Source: Streptomyces ardesiacus | GTDB taxonomy: Bacteria > Actinomycetota > Actinomycetes > Streptomycetales > Streptomycetaceae | Length of the DNA stretch: 64,000 nt | Assembly: GCF_003112575.1 (NCBI RefSeq) | Contig: NZ_BEWC01000003.1 | Location: forward strand, 124,001 to 188,000 | Direction of reading: 5' to 3' | Part shown: in pieces, positions 53,815 to 63,058 of the stretch | Numbering within the stretch: the first letter of the stretch is position 1 | Layout of the letters: each line of letters opens with the position of its first letter | Position numbers and translations under genes: made by a program | The notes under the pieces: model-generated | Databases searched by the model: none | What the model saw: only the letters and a program-made list of their open reading frames with translations | What the model was told of the DNA's origin: nothing

Positions 53815-55164
53815 TCAGCCGAGCAGGACCACCTCGACCTCGGTGCCGGGCTCGACGGACTCGGTGTCCTCGGGGACGACGATCAGGGCGTTCGCCTGCG
53901 CGAGGGCGGCCACGAGGTGGGAGCCGGAGCCGCCGACCGGGGTGACCGATCCGTCGGCGTGACTGCCCCGCAGGAACTGCCGGCGCCCCTTCGGCGAGGT
54001 CAGCGCCCGGTTCGCGGCCAGCGACGCGGTCACCGTCGGACGGTGCACGTCGGGCAGGCCCATGAGGGTGCGGATCGCGGGGCGCACGAACAGCTCGAAG
54101 GAGACGTACGACGACACCGGGTTGCCGGGCAGCGCGAGCAGCGGGGTGTGGTCCGGGCCGATCGAGCCGAAGCCCTGGGGCTTGCCGGGCTGCATGGCGA
54201 GCTTGCGGAAGTCCACGCCGCCGCCCGGCTCGTCCTCGTCGCCGACGTGCGCCAGCGCCTCCTTGACCACGTCGTACGCCCCGACGCTCACGCCGCCGGT
54301 GGTGACCATCAGGTCGGCGCGCACCAGTTGGTCCTCGATGGTGGAGCGCAGGGTGTCGGCGTCGTCGGTGACGGCGCCCACCCGGTAGGCGATGGCCCCG
54401 GCGTCGCGGGCGGCCGCGGTGAGGGCGAAGCTGTTGGAGTCGTAGATCTGACCGGACGCCAGCCGCTCGTCGGGCTGGACGAGTTCGCTGCCGGTGGAGA
54501 GCACCACCACGCGCGGGCGCGGGCGCACCCGTACGGTGCCCCGGCCGATGGCGGCGAGCAGGCCGATCTGCGGCGGGCCGAGCACGGTGCCGGCCGCCAG
54601 GGCGCGCTCGCCGGAGCGGACGTCGCTGCCCTTGGCGCGCACGTGCGCGCGTTCCTCGGCCGGCCGGTACACGTGGACGTGGCCCCGGTCGCCCTCCGGC
54701 GCCAGGCTGCGGGCGCGCATGCCGGCCACCGGGCCCGCGCCGAGCCCGCCGTCGGTCCACTCCACGGGGACGACCGCCTCGGCGCCGGGCGGCAGCGGGG
54801 CGCCGGTCATGATGCGGGCGGCCTGGCCGGGGCCGACGGCGACCGGGTCGGCCTGTCCGGCGGCGACGTCCCCGACGACCTCCAGGACGGCGGGGAACTC
54901 CCCGCTGGCGCCCGCGACGTCGGTGACCCGCACCGCGTACCCGTCCATGGAGCTGTTGTCGAACGGCGGCAGGGACAGCGGCACCGTGACGTCGTCGACC
55001 AGGACGCAGCCCTGGGCGTCGAGCAGGTTCAGCTCGATGGGGTCCAGGGGACGGACGGTGGCGAGGACGTCGTCCAGGTGCTCCTGGACCGACCACAGCC
55101 GGTCCGGGCCGGGGCCCGCGGTGGCGAGGTCGTGACCGGTGTCACGGTGCGCGCTGCTGCTCAA
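53815..55164 (-). CDS. moeA: MoeA/gephyrin-like protein, probable Glp orthologue
   Basis: This 449-residue protein has the MoeA layout: the conserved [14 protein letters not shown], the MPTb/MoCF-like core with STGSELV and [17 protein letters not shown], and [16 protein letters not shown]. MoeA inserts molybdate into molybdopterin. In Corynebacterium the copy next to galU, rimJ and glpR (Glp) instead links FtsZ to cell division. Here moaC and mog follow, so either or both roles are possible. The start is TTG 55164, overlapping the galU stop (TTGA). Confidence 0.88.
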   Translation of the reverse strand: MSSSAHRDTGHDLATAGPGPDRLWSVQEHLDDVLATVRPLDPIELNLLDAQGCVLVDDVTVPLSLPPFDNSSMDGYAVRVTDVAGASGEFPAVLEVVGDVAAGQADPVAVGPGQAARIMTGAPLPPGAEAVVPVEWTDGGLGAGPVAGMRARSLAPEGDRGHVHVYRPAEERAHVRAKGSDVRSGERALAAGTVLGPPQIGLLAAIGRGTVRVRPRPRVVVLSTGSELVQPDERLASGQIYDSNSFALTAAARDAGAIAYRVGAVTDDADTLRSTIEDQLVRADLMVTTGGVSVGAYDVVKEALAHVGDEDEPGGGVDFRKLAMQPGKPQGFGSIGPDHTPLLALPGNPVSSYVSFELFVRPAIRTLMGLPDVHRPTVTASLAANRALTSPKGRRQFLRGSHADGSVTPVGGSGSHLVAALAQANALIVVPEDTESVEPGTEVEVVLLG

Positions 55165-56072
55165 CGTCCCTGCATCTCCTCGGCTACGTAACTGCGGAGC
55201 CAGGTCCGGAAGTCCGGGCCCAGGTCTTCACGTTCGCATGCGAGTCGGACAATGGCACGCAGGTAGTCGCCGCGGTCGCCGGTGTCATAGCGGCGGCCCT
55301 TGAAGACGACGCCGTGCACCGGGCCGCCGGTCTTCTCGTCCGCCGCCAACTGCTGGAGGGCGTCGGTGAGCTGGATCTCGCCGCCGCGGCCGGGCTCCGT
55401 GGTGCGGAGTATGCCGAAGATGTTCGGGTCGAGGACGTAGCGGCCGATGATGGCGTAGTTGGACGGGGCGTCGGCCGCGTCCGGCTTCTCGACCAGGCCG
55501 CCGACCTTGACGACGTCGCTGTCCTCGGTGGCCTCCACGGCCGCGCAGCCGTAGAGGTGGATCTGCTCCGGCGCGACCTCCATGAGGGCGATCACGCTGC
55601 CGCCGTACTGCTCCTGGACGTCGATCATGCGCTGGAGCAGGGGGTCGCGCGGGTCGATCAGGTCGTCGCCGAGCAGGACCGCGAAGGGCTCGTGGCCGAC
55701 GTGCGGCTCGGCGCACAGCACGGCGTGGCCGAGGCCCTTGGGGTCGCCCTGGCGGACGTAGTGGATCATCGCGAGGTCGCTGGACTCCTGGACCTTGGCG
55801 AGGCGGCCCGCGTCGCCCTTCTTCTGGAGGGCGGACTCCAGTTCGTAGTTGCGGTCGAAGTGGTCTTCCAGGGGGCGCTTGTTGCGGCCCGTGACCATGA
55901 GGACGTCGCCGAGGCCCGCGGCCACGGCCTCTTCGACCACGTACTGGATCGCCGGCTTGTCGACGACCGGCAGCATCTCCTTGGGAGTGGCCTTGGTGGC
56001 CGGCAGGAACCGGGTACCGAGACCGGCTGCTGGGATGACAGCCTTGCTGATCCTGGGGTGGGACTGAGTCAT
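55161..56072 (-). CDS. galU: UTP-glucose-1-phosphate uridylyltransferase
   Basis: This 303-residue nucleotidyltransferase has KAVIPAAGLGTRFLPATKATPKEMLPV, VVEEAVAAG, and VEKPDAADAPSNYAIIGRYVL. It makes UDP-glucose for wall glycans and for the Leloir pathway served by galTEK. The ATG at 56072 has AGGGTGG upstream; a GTG three codons earlier is less well placed. Its stop overlaps the TTG start of the MoeA-like gene. Confidence 0.95.
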   Translation of the reverse strand: MTQSHPRISKAVIPAAGLGTRFLPATKATPKEMLPVVDKPAIQYVVEEAVAAGLGDVLMVTGRNKRPLEDHFDRNYELESALQKKGDAGRLAKVQESSDLAMIHYVRQGDPKGLGHAVLCAEPHVGHEPFAVLLGDDLIDPRDPLLQRMIDVQEQYGGSVIALMEVAPEQIHLYGCAAVEATEDSDVVKVGGLVEKPDAADAPSNYAIIGRYVLDPNIFGILRTTEPGRGGEIQLTDALQQLAADEKTGGPVHGVVFKGRRYDTGDRGDYLRAIVRLACEREDLGPDFRTWLRSYVAEEMQGR

Positions 56073-56126
56073 GCGCGCCACCCTATCCGGTGCCTATAGG
56101 GAGAATCTGTGACGCGAGGACCTAGA

Positions 56127-56140
56127 CGCTCATATGAGCG
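56127..56140. promoter_or_regulatory. Perfect 14-bp palindrome CGCTCATATGAGCG
   Basis: It lies between the divergent galU and cyclo-ligase genes. Its CATATG centre could act as a -10 element for the plus-strand gene. The binding protein is unknown. Confidence 0.55.
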
Positions 56141-56165
56141 CATGAGTGCGGTACAGGAGTCTCCC

Positions 56166-56780
56166 ATGCCCCGGATCGGACCCGCGGACGAACCTGACAA
56201 GCGGACATTGCGGCGGGATTTCCTCGCGGCGAGGAACAGGTTGACCCCGGATGACCTGCGGGAAGCCGCCGACGCGCTGGCCCGGCGGGCGCTCGGGCTG
56301 CCGGAGGTCGCGGGGGCGCACGCCGTGGCGGCGTACGTCTCCGTGGGCGCCGAGCCGGGCACCCTCGCGCTCCTGGACGCGCTGCGCGCGCGGGGTGTGC
56401 GCGTGCTGCTGCCCGCCCTGCTGCCGGACAACGATCTGGACTGGGGCGAGTACACCGGGAGGGACTCCCTCGCGCGCGTGCGGCACGGCGGGCGGATGGA
56501 GTTGTCCGAGCCCGCCGGCGAGCGCCTGGGGCCGGACGCGGTGACGCGGGCGGACGTCGTGCTGCTGCCGGGGGTGGCGGTGGACGGCCGCGGCCTGCGT
56601 CTCGGGCGCGGCGGCGGGTCGTACGACCGGGTGCTCGCCCGTCTGGAGGCCGCGGGCGCGCGGCCCGCGCTCCTGGTGCTGCTCTACGACCGGGAGGTCG
56701 TGGAGCGCGTTCCCGCCGAGCCGCACGACCGGCCGGTGGACGCGGTGGTGACGCCGTCCGGAGTGCGCAGGTTCCGCTGA
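56166..56780 (+). CDS. 5-formyltetrahydrofolate cyclo-ligase
   Basis: This 204-residue enzyme converts 5-formyl-THF to methenyl-THF with ATP. It has DKRTLRRDFLAARNRL at the N-terminus, a central YVSVGAEPGT and the GRGGGSYDRVLA substrate/ATP motif. The ATG at 56166 has AGGAG 8 bases upstream; ATG 56142 is an alternative if the message is leaderless. It diverges from galU, as in mycobacteria (Rv0992c next to galU). Confidence 0.92.
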   Translation: MPRIGPADEPDKRTLRRDFLAARNRLTPDDLREAADALARRALGLPEVAGAHAVAAYVSVGAEPGTLALLDALRARGVRVLLPALLPDNDLDWGEYTGRDSLARVRHGGRMELSEPAGERLGPDAVTRADVVLLPGVAVDGRGLRLGRGGGSYDRVLARLEAAGARPALLVLLYDREVVERVPAEPHDRPVDAVVTPSGVRRFR

Positions 56781-56789
56781 CACCCGGGT

Positions 56790-56835
56790 GTACGGAAAAC
56801 GGCCTCCACGCACGCGTGGAGGCCGTTTTCCGTAC
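56790..56835. terminator. Long perfect bidirectional hairpin
   Basis: Bases 56790-56810 and 56815-56835 form a 21-bp perfect stem with a 4-base loop, including AAAAC/GTTTT pairs. It separates the convergent cyclo-ligase (ends 56780) and acylase (ends 56850) genes. Confidence 0.9.
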
Positions 56836-56849
56836 GACGGGCGCCGGGG

Positions 56850-59639
56850 CTACGGCTTGAGCACCAGCGTGTCGCTCGTGCTCTCGTCGACTGCCTTCTT
56901 CGAGAAGGCCCACGGCAGCAGTTCGCCGTTGGCCCACTTGTCGGTCTGGTCGGTGTAGTGGGCGCTGTAGGCGTGTCCGGAGGCGCCGGTGAGGTTGATC
57001 CAGCGGGACTTGTCGAGGTCGCCGAGGTTGACCACCATCCGCATGGACGGCACCCAGATCACCCCGTAGCCGCCGGCCGCGTTCCAGCCGGAGGCGTTGA
57101 CCGCCGCCTCGCCGCCGCTGAGCTTCCAGGGGCCGCGGTTGAGCGCGTACTTCAGGAAGCCGGGGCCCTCGGTGCCCAGGGTCTGGTTCTTCAGGAACAG
57201 GCGGTGCAGCCGGCCCCAGTTCCAGGTGTCGAGGTCCTTGCCGAGCTTGGCGGTCAGTTCCCAGCGGGCGTCGATCATGGCGCGCTTGAACAGGTCGTCG
57301 CGGTTGTGGTCGGCGCCCTTGCGGGTGCCGTTGGCGGGCGTCGTCCACCAGTCGCTCTTCGGCTTGTCCATCAGGCCGCGCACGACCTCGAACCAGCGGT
57401 CGCCGCCGTCCGGCTGCGCCTGGCCGGGATCGCGCTGGCCGCACTCGCGGACCTTGTTGGTCTTGTCCGCGGGCCCCGTGGTGTTGACCGGGTCGACCCA
57501 CAGGCACTGGCCCTCGACGCGCAGCTCCTTGGGCAGCTTGTTGCCGAAGGCGAGCTTGAGGATGTTGCGCCAGACGGCGTTGAAGTAGGCCGCGGCGGCG
57601 GAGTCGGCGTCCTGGGTGTAGTCCCAGCCCTCCAGCAGCTTCTGGGCCTCGCGGACGTCCTTGTCCTCGACGTCGATCTTCAGCAGCTGCGGCACGAGGA
57701 GCTTGGCCATCTCGCTGCTGTTGTCGAGCTGCATCTGCCGCATGTCGTCGGTGGAGATCTTCCCGCCGTCCTTGATCTTCTGCTCGATCAGGGAGGTGAT
57801 GCGCTGGCTGCGGGCGCCGTAGCCCCAGTCCGTGGTGAGCGTGTACGGGTAGTCGTCCTCGTCGACGACGGCCTGGTTGGCGGTCACGATGTAGCCGCGC
57901 TCCGGGTCGTACTCGTAGGGCAGCTCGTCCTGGTCGATGTACTCGCCGGTCCAGCGGTACTTCGGGTCCCAGCCCGGCGCCGGGACCGAGCCGTCGTGGC
58001 CCTCGGCGCGCACCGGGATCCGGCCGGGCAGCGTGTAGCCGATGTGCTCGTCGTCGGCGTAGACCAGGTTCTGCGAGGGGACGTCGAAGAGGGTGGCGGC
58101 CTCGCGGAAGTCCGACCAGTTCCGCGCCCGGTCGATCGCGAAGACGGCGTCCATCGTGGTGCCGGCCTCCAGCGCGGTCCAGCGCAGGGCCACGCCGTAA
58201 CCGTCGCCGCGGTCGGGGGCGGCGGTCTCGACGGTGGCCTTCTTGCCGGTCTTCACCAGCTCGTCGTCGCGGTCGGAGAGCAGGGGGCCGTTGTTGGTCT
58301 CGCGGACGACGATCTTCTTGGAGTCCCCGCCGGCGACCTTGATGGTCTCCTCGCGCGTCTCGAAGGGGACCACCTTGCCGTCGTACTGGTAACCGTCGCC
58401 GGTGATCTTCTCCAGGTAGAGGTCGGTGACGTCGGCGCCGGAGTTGGTCAGGCCCCAGGCGATCTCCTGGTTGTGCCCGATGACCACGCCGGGCATGCCC
58501 GCGAAGGTGTAGCCGGCCACGTCGTACTGGCACTTGGCGGAGACGGTGCGGCAGTGCAGGCCCATCTGGTACCAGACGGACGGCAGGGACGGCGACAGGT
58601 GCGGGTCGTTGGCCAGCAGCGGCTTGCCGGTGATGGTGTGCTTGCCGGAGACGACCCAGGAGTTGGAGCCGATGCCGTTGCCGTTCACGCCGACGGCCGT
58701 GGGGAGGCCGTCCAGGACCTCCTGCAGGCCTCCCAGTTGACCCTGGAGGGCGTCGCCCGAGCCGGAGCCCGTCCCGGTGCCCGTGCCCGTCCCGGTGCCC
58801 GTGCCGTCGCCACCGCCGCCCGAGGTGCCGCCGTCGCCGCCGTCGCCGCCGTCGAAGGTCTGGGTGAGCTCGTCGTACTGGCCCTCCTGGACGATCGCCT
58901 TGTTGCGGTCGTACGGGTAGGCCGGGTAGAGGTCGGCGATCTGCTTGGGGCCCAGGCGGCTGGTCATCAGGGCGCGGTCGACCTCGTCCTGCATGTTGCC
59001 GCGCAGGTCCCAGGCCATCGCCTTGAGCCAGGCCAGCGAGTCGACGGGCGTCCACTCCTGGGGCTTGTAGTCGTTGGTGAAGCCGAGGGCGGCGTACTCC
59101 AGGGAGATGTCCGCCCCGTCCTTGCCCTTCAGGTAGGCGTTGACGCCCTTGGAGTAGGCCTGGAGGTACTTCTTGGCGGAGTCCGACAGCTTCTCGTCGT
59201 ACTCCTTCTTCGCCACCCGGTGCCAGCCCAGGGTGCGCAGGAAGGCGTCGTTGTCGATCTGGCTCTTGCCGAACATCTCCGACAGGCGCCCCGCGGTCAT
59301 GTGCCGGCGGACGTCCATCTCGTAGAACCGGTCCTGCGCCTGGACGTAGCCCTGCGCCATGAACAGGTCCTCGTCGGTGGAGGCGTAGACCTGCGGGATG
59401 CCGTACCCGTCGCGCTGGACGTCGACCGGGCCCGACAGGCCGTCCAGCTTGATCGAGCCCTTGGTCTGCGGGAAGGACGCGCGGACGGTGCTGACCGACC
59501 AGTACGCCCCATAGGCGAGACCGCCGATGAGGGCCAGGACCAGCACGAGGACGAGCAGGCGGCCCTTGCGCCCCTTCTTCCTGCCGGACGTGCCGGTACC
59601 GGACTGCTGACCCGGGGAGGCGGTGGTGGTGGGGGGCAT
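56850..59639 (-). CDS. Penicillin acylase family (Ntn hydrolase), membrane-anchored
   Basis: This 929-residue protein has a cytoplasmic basic tail (GRKKGRKGR), a transmembrane anchor at about residues 27-48 and an extracytoplasmic acylase. The family begins with GPVDVQRDGYGIPQVYA. A Gly/Thr/Ser/Asp linker at about 262-295 marks the spacer. Ser325 in GSNSWVVSG matches the N-terminal nucleophile of the beta chain after self-cleavage. Such enzymes cleave acyl amides, for example lactam side chains or acyl-homoserine lactones. The ATG at 59639 has AAGGA upstream. It diverges from the antiporter. Confidence 0.88.
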   Translation of the reverse strand: MPPTTTASPGQQSGTGTSGRKKGRKGRLLVLVLVLALIGGLAYGAYWSVSTVRASFPQTKGSIKLDGLSGPVDVQRDGYGIPQVYASTDEDLFMAQGYVQAQDRFYEMDVRRHMTAGRLSEMFGKSQIDNDAFLRTLGWHRVAKKEYDEKLSDSAKKYLQAYSKGVNAYLKGKDGADISLEYAALGFTNDYKPQEWTPVDSLAWLKAMAWDLRGNMQDEVDRALMTSRLGPKQIADLYPAYPYDRNKAIVQEGQYDELTQTFDGGDGGDGGTSGGGGDGTGTGTGTGTGTGSGSGDALQGQLGGLQEVLDGLPTAVGVNGNGIGSNSWVVSGKHTITGKPLLANDPHLSPSLPSVWYQMGLHCRTVSAKCQYDVAGYTFAGMPGVVIGHNQEIAWGLTNSGADVTDLYLEKITGDGYQYDGKVVPFETREETIKVAGGDSKKIVVRETNNGPLLSDRDDELVKTGKKATVETAAPDRGDGYGVALRWTALEAGTTMDAVFAIDRARNWSDFREAATLFDVPSQNLVYADDEHIGYTLPGRIPVRAEGHDGSVPAPGWDPKYRWTGEYIDQDELPYEYDPERGYIVTANQAVVDEDDYPYTLTTDWGYGARSQRITSLIEQKIKDGGKISTDDMRQMQLDNSSEMAKLLVPQLLKIDVEDKDVREAQKLLEGWDYTQDADSAAAAYFNAVWRNILKLAFGNKLPKELRVEGQCLWVDPVNTTGPADKTNKVRECGQRDPGQAQPDGGDRWFEVVRGLMDKPKSDWWTTPANGTRKGADHNRDDLFKRAMIDARWELTAKLGKDLDTWNWGRLHRLFLKNQTLGTEGPGFLKYALNRGPWKLSGGEAAVNASGWNAAGGYGVIWVPSMRMVVNLGDLDKSRWINLTGASGHAYSAHYTDQTDKWANGELLPWAFSKKAVDESTSDTLVLKP

Positions 59640-59804
59640 CGCTGTCCTTGCTGTCCTAACACGAGCGGCAGGGGCGGGCTGTGCTTCGTACGGAGGCCGA
59701 GCGCTGAGCGCCGAGCGCTGGAGCAACTCTAGGCGCAGGCCCGGCTCCGCCTTGACGCGGAGTCGGGTACAGGGACGCACGGGCGTTCGATCTTGCCAGG
59801 TTCG

Positions 59805-59824
59805 GCGTCAAGAAAGCGTCAAGA
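59805..59824. promoter_or_regulatory. Direct repeat GCGTCAAGA with 11-bp period
   Basis: GCGTCAAGA occurs at 59805-59813 and 59816-59824 in the 295-bp region between the divergent acylase and antiporter genes. No gene is seen in this gap. The 11-bp period resembles that of PhoP direct-repeat sites, but the sequence is not a clear match. Confidence 0.4.
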
Positions 59825-59934
59825 GTTAGGTAAGGTAACGAAGTAGTTGCCCGTGCAGCACAGCGGATTCGTGTGTCATGGAGGGTGTGCCCGGCGCACA
59901 ACGCGGGCGCGTTCGCCCACGCTGTGATCCGTGC

Positions 59935-61477
59935 TGTGCGCCAGGGAAGGGAACGGCCGCTGACTGTCCACCACCTCAACCAGCTCCTGCTCGTCTGCTC
60001 GCTCGTCCTGCTCATCGCCGTGGCGGCGGTCCGGATCTCCTCGCGCAGCGGGCTCCCCAGCCTGCTCGTCTACCTGGCCATCGGCATCGCCATGGGCCAG
60101 GACGGCATCGGCGACATCAAGTTCGACAACGCCGAACTGGTCCAGGTCATCGGGTACGGGGCCCTCGTCGTGATCCTGGCCGAGGGCGGCCTCGGCACGA
60201 AGTGGAAGGAGGCGAAACCGGCCCTCCCGGCCGCCTCCGCGCTGGCCCTCGCCGGAGTCGCGGTGAGCGTCGGCGTGACCGCGACGGGCGCGCACTACCT
60301 GACGGGGCTGGAGTGGCGGCAGGCACTCATCATCGGGGCCGTGGTCTCCTCCACCGACGCCGCGGCCGTCTTCTCCGTGCTGCGCCGGATCCCGCTGCCC
60401 AAGCGGATAACGGGCACGCTGGAGGCCGAGTCCGGCTTCAACGACGCCCCCGTGGTCATCCTCGTGGTCGCCTTCTCCACGGCGGGACCGATCGCGCACT
60501 GGTACGTGCTGCTCGGCGAGATCGCCCTGGAGCTGGCCATCGGCGCGGCCATCGGACTCGCGGTCGGCTGGCTCGGGGCCTGGGGACTCAAGCACGTCGC
60601 GCTGCCCGCCTCCGGCCTCTACCCCATCGCCGTCATGTCGATCGCCATCGCCGCCTACGCGGCCGGCGCCATGGCCCACGGCAGCGGCTTCCTGGCCGTC
60701 TACCTCGCCTCCATGGTGATGGGCAACGCGCGGCTGCCGCACTGGCCCGCCACCCGGGGGTTCGCCGACGGGCTCGGCTGGCTCGCCCAGATCGGCATGT
60801 TCGTCCTGCTCGGCCTGCTGGTCACCCCGCACGAGCTGGGCGACGACATCCTGCCCGCGCTCGTCATCGGCCTGGTGCTCACCATGGTCGCGCGCCCGCT
60901 GAGCGTCGTGCTGTGCCTGGTGCCCTTCCGGGTGCCCTGGCAGGAGCAGGCCCTGATGTCGTGGGCCGGGCTGCGGGGCGCGGTGCCCATCATCCTGGCG
61001 ACGATCCCGATGGTGCAGGGCGTCGCGGGCAGCCACCGCATCTTCAACATCGTCTTCGTGCTGGTCGTCGTCTACACCCTGGTGCAGGGTCCGACGCTGC
61101 CCTGGCTGGCCCGCAAGCTGCGGCTCGGCAAGGGCGACGAGGCGGCCGACCTCGGCATCGAGTCCGCGCCCCTGGAGCGGCTGCGCGGGCACCTGCTGTC
61201 GGTGACGATCCCCGAGGGCTCCCGGATGCACGGCGTCGAGGTCAACGAGCTGCGGCTGCCCACGGGGGCGGCCGTCACACTGGTCGTCCGCGACGGGACG
61301 TCCTTCGTGCCGCTGCCCACCACGGGACTGCGCCGCGGGGACGAACTCCTGGTGGTCGCCACCGACCCGGTCCGGGACGCCGCCGAGGCGCGGCTGCGCG
61401 CGGTCGGCCACGGCGGCAAGCTGGCCGGCTGGCTGGGCACCGGTCAGGCCGAGGGGGCCCGCCGCAATCGCAGGTGA
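59935..61477 (+). CDS. Monovalent cation/proton antiporter with C-terminal RCK_C domain
   Basis: This protein of about 510 residues is an NhaP2-like K+(Na+)/H+ antiporter. It has 12 or more hydrophobic segments, the ion-site motif SSTDAAAVFSVL and GFNDAPVVILV. The soluble C-terminal end (about 415-490: LLSVTIPEGSRMHGVEVNELRLP ... RRGDELLVVATD) is a TrkA_C/RCK_C domain, which in relatives binds c-di-AMP (family knowledge; not testable here). GTG 59935 is the nearest standard start, but the conserved sequence begins at CTG 59960, which has GGGAAGGGAA upstream. Confidence 0.87.
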
Positions 61478-61725
61478 GCACGGGAGGGGTGCGCCCTTTC
61501 ACAGGCCGCGCCCCTCCCGCCCCCTGTACGATGAAGGCCGCACCTGATCGAACCACCTCTGTCTGAAGCAGAGCTGGCGCGACCGTATGGCGGTCGGATC
61601 GCCCCCTCATCCACGCGGGCTCCGGCATCTACCGCAGTCCGCGCGAGTGGACAGCTCTCGGCGCTCCCGCACGACGCCCGCACGGGGCCGGGACCGCGCC
61701 ACCAGGCGGCAGAAAGGCACGGGCC

Positions 61726-62991
61726 GTGGCATCCACGGTCACCCGTCCGGGATACGGGCAGCTGCTGCGCACCAGCGGCGCCTGGACGTTCCTGCTCCCC
61801 GGCTTCGCGGCACGCCAGCCGTTCGCGATGCTGACCCTCTCCATCGTGCTGCTGGTGCAGCACACCACCGGCTCCTACGGCGTCGCCGGCGCCGCCGCGG
61901 CCGTCACCGGCGTCTCCATGGCCCTGTTCGCCCCCTACGGCGGACGGCTCGCCGACCGCTACGGGCAGCGCGCCGTCCTGCTGCCCGGGGTGCTGGTGCA
62001 CGCGGCGTCGGGGCTGACCCTGACCTTCCTCGCGCTCGCCGACGCGCCCCTGTGGGCGCTCTTCCTGGCGGCCGTGCCCACCGGCGCCTCGGTGCCGCAG
62101 GTCGGGCCGATGGTGCGGGCCCGCTGGGCCGCGAAGCTCAAGGACTCCCCCCTGATGAGCACCGCGGCCGCCTTCGAGTCCGTCACCGACGAGCTGACCT
62201 TCGTTCTCGGCCCCCTGGTGGCGACCGCCCTGTGCACCTCCGTCGACCCCGCCGCGGGCCTGCTCACGGAGGCCGCGCTCACCCTGGTGGGCGGTTTGCT
62301 GTTCGCCGCGCGGAAGAGCACCCAGCCCGTCGTCGGCGGCGCCGACGACGGCCACGCGCGCGTGGAGCACGTTTCCGCGCTGCGCGTCCCCGGTGTACGG
62401 GTCCTGATCGTGGCCTTCCTGGGCATCGGTTCCGTCTTCGGCGGCATGCAGGTGTCGCTGGCCGCCTTCACCGAGTCGATCGGCGAGCCCGGCCTGAACG
62501 GCGTCCTGTACGGCGTCTTCGCCGCGGGCAACATGATCTCCGGCCTGGCCTGCGGCGCCATCGCCTGGAAGGTGGCCCCGCAGCGGCGCCTCCTGGTCGG
62601 CTACACCGCCCTCGCGCTGACCGCGTCCGGTCTGTGGGCCGCGCACTCGGTGCTCGTGCTGGCCGGCCTCGGCCTGCTGGTGGGCATGTGCGTCGCGCCC
62701 GCCATCGTCACCGGCTACACCCTGGTCGAGGGGCTGGTGCCGGCGGGTGCCCGCACCGAGGCCTTCACCTGGCTGACCGGCGCCGTCGCGCTGGGCCAGG
62801 CGGCGGCCGTGACCGTCGCCGGGCAACTGGAGGACCGCTTCCGGGACGGCGCGGGGTTCCTCGTGCCGATGGGCGGCACGGTGCTCGCGCTGGCGGTCCT
62901 GGTGACGCTGCGCTCGCGGCTGGCGACCCGGTCCCCGGGCCGTACGGTGGCGCGTGGTGTCGGTCACCGCGCGCCCGCCGCAGTGGACTGA
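61726..62991 (+). CDS. MFS transporter
   Basis: This 421-residue protein has 12 hydrophobic segments. The loop 2-3 motif is GGRLADRYGQRAVLL, and the central cytoplasmic loop carries GGADDGHARVEH. It resembles drug or metabolite exporters; the substrate is unknown. The GTG at 61726 has GAAAGG upstream. A TACGAT box and a small hairpin (CTCTG/CAGAG, 61557-61573) lie in the 248-bp upstream gap, which otherwise holds no gene. Confidence 0.88.
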   Translation: MASTVTRPGYGQLLRTSGAWTFLLPGFAARQPFAMLTLSIVLLVQHTTGSYGVAGAAAAVTGVSMALFAPYGGRLADRYGQRAVLLPGVLVHAASGLTLTFLALADAPLWALFLAAVPTGASVPQVGPMVRARWAAKLKDSPLMSTAAAFESVTDELTFVLGPLVATALCTSVDPAAGLLTEAALTLVGGLLFAARKSTQPVVGGADDGHARVEHVSALRVPGVRVLIVAFLGIGSVFGGMQVSLAAFTESIGEPGLNGVLYGVFAAGNMISGLACGAIAWKVAPQRRLLVGYTALALTASGLWAAHSVLVLAGLGLLVGMCVAPAIVTGYTLVEGLVPAGARTEAFTWLTGAVALGQAAAVTVAGQLEDRFRDGAGFLVPMGGTVLALAVLVTLRSRLATRSPGRTVARGVGHRAPAAVD

Positions 62992-63021
62992 TCCCGCGGA
63001 ATACGTCACTATGGACCGTCG

Positions 63022-63048
63022 TTAGCACTCATCGAGTGAGAGTGCCAG
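63022..63048 (+). promoter_or_regulatory. CIRCE element (HrcA operator) upstream of the FmdB-type gene
   Basis: TTAGCACTC (63022-63030), nine bases, then GAGTGCCAG (63040-63048) match the CIRCE consensus TTAGCACTC-N9-GAGTGCTAA at 16 of 18 arm positions. It lies just downstream of a possible promoter (GTGGAC at 62983, CACTAT at 63007) and touches the ribosome binding site. HrcA binding here would repress the gene except on heat or protein-folding stress. Confidence 0.85.
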
Positions 63049-63058
63049 GAGGAAGACA

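Noticed and set aside
59826..59839. TTAGGTAAGGTAAC resembling a DmdR/IdeR iron box
   Set aside because: The match needs a one-base deletion and the second half of the palindrome is missing, so it is not a convincing iron-regulator site.
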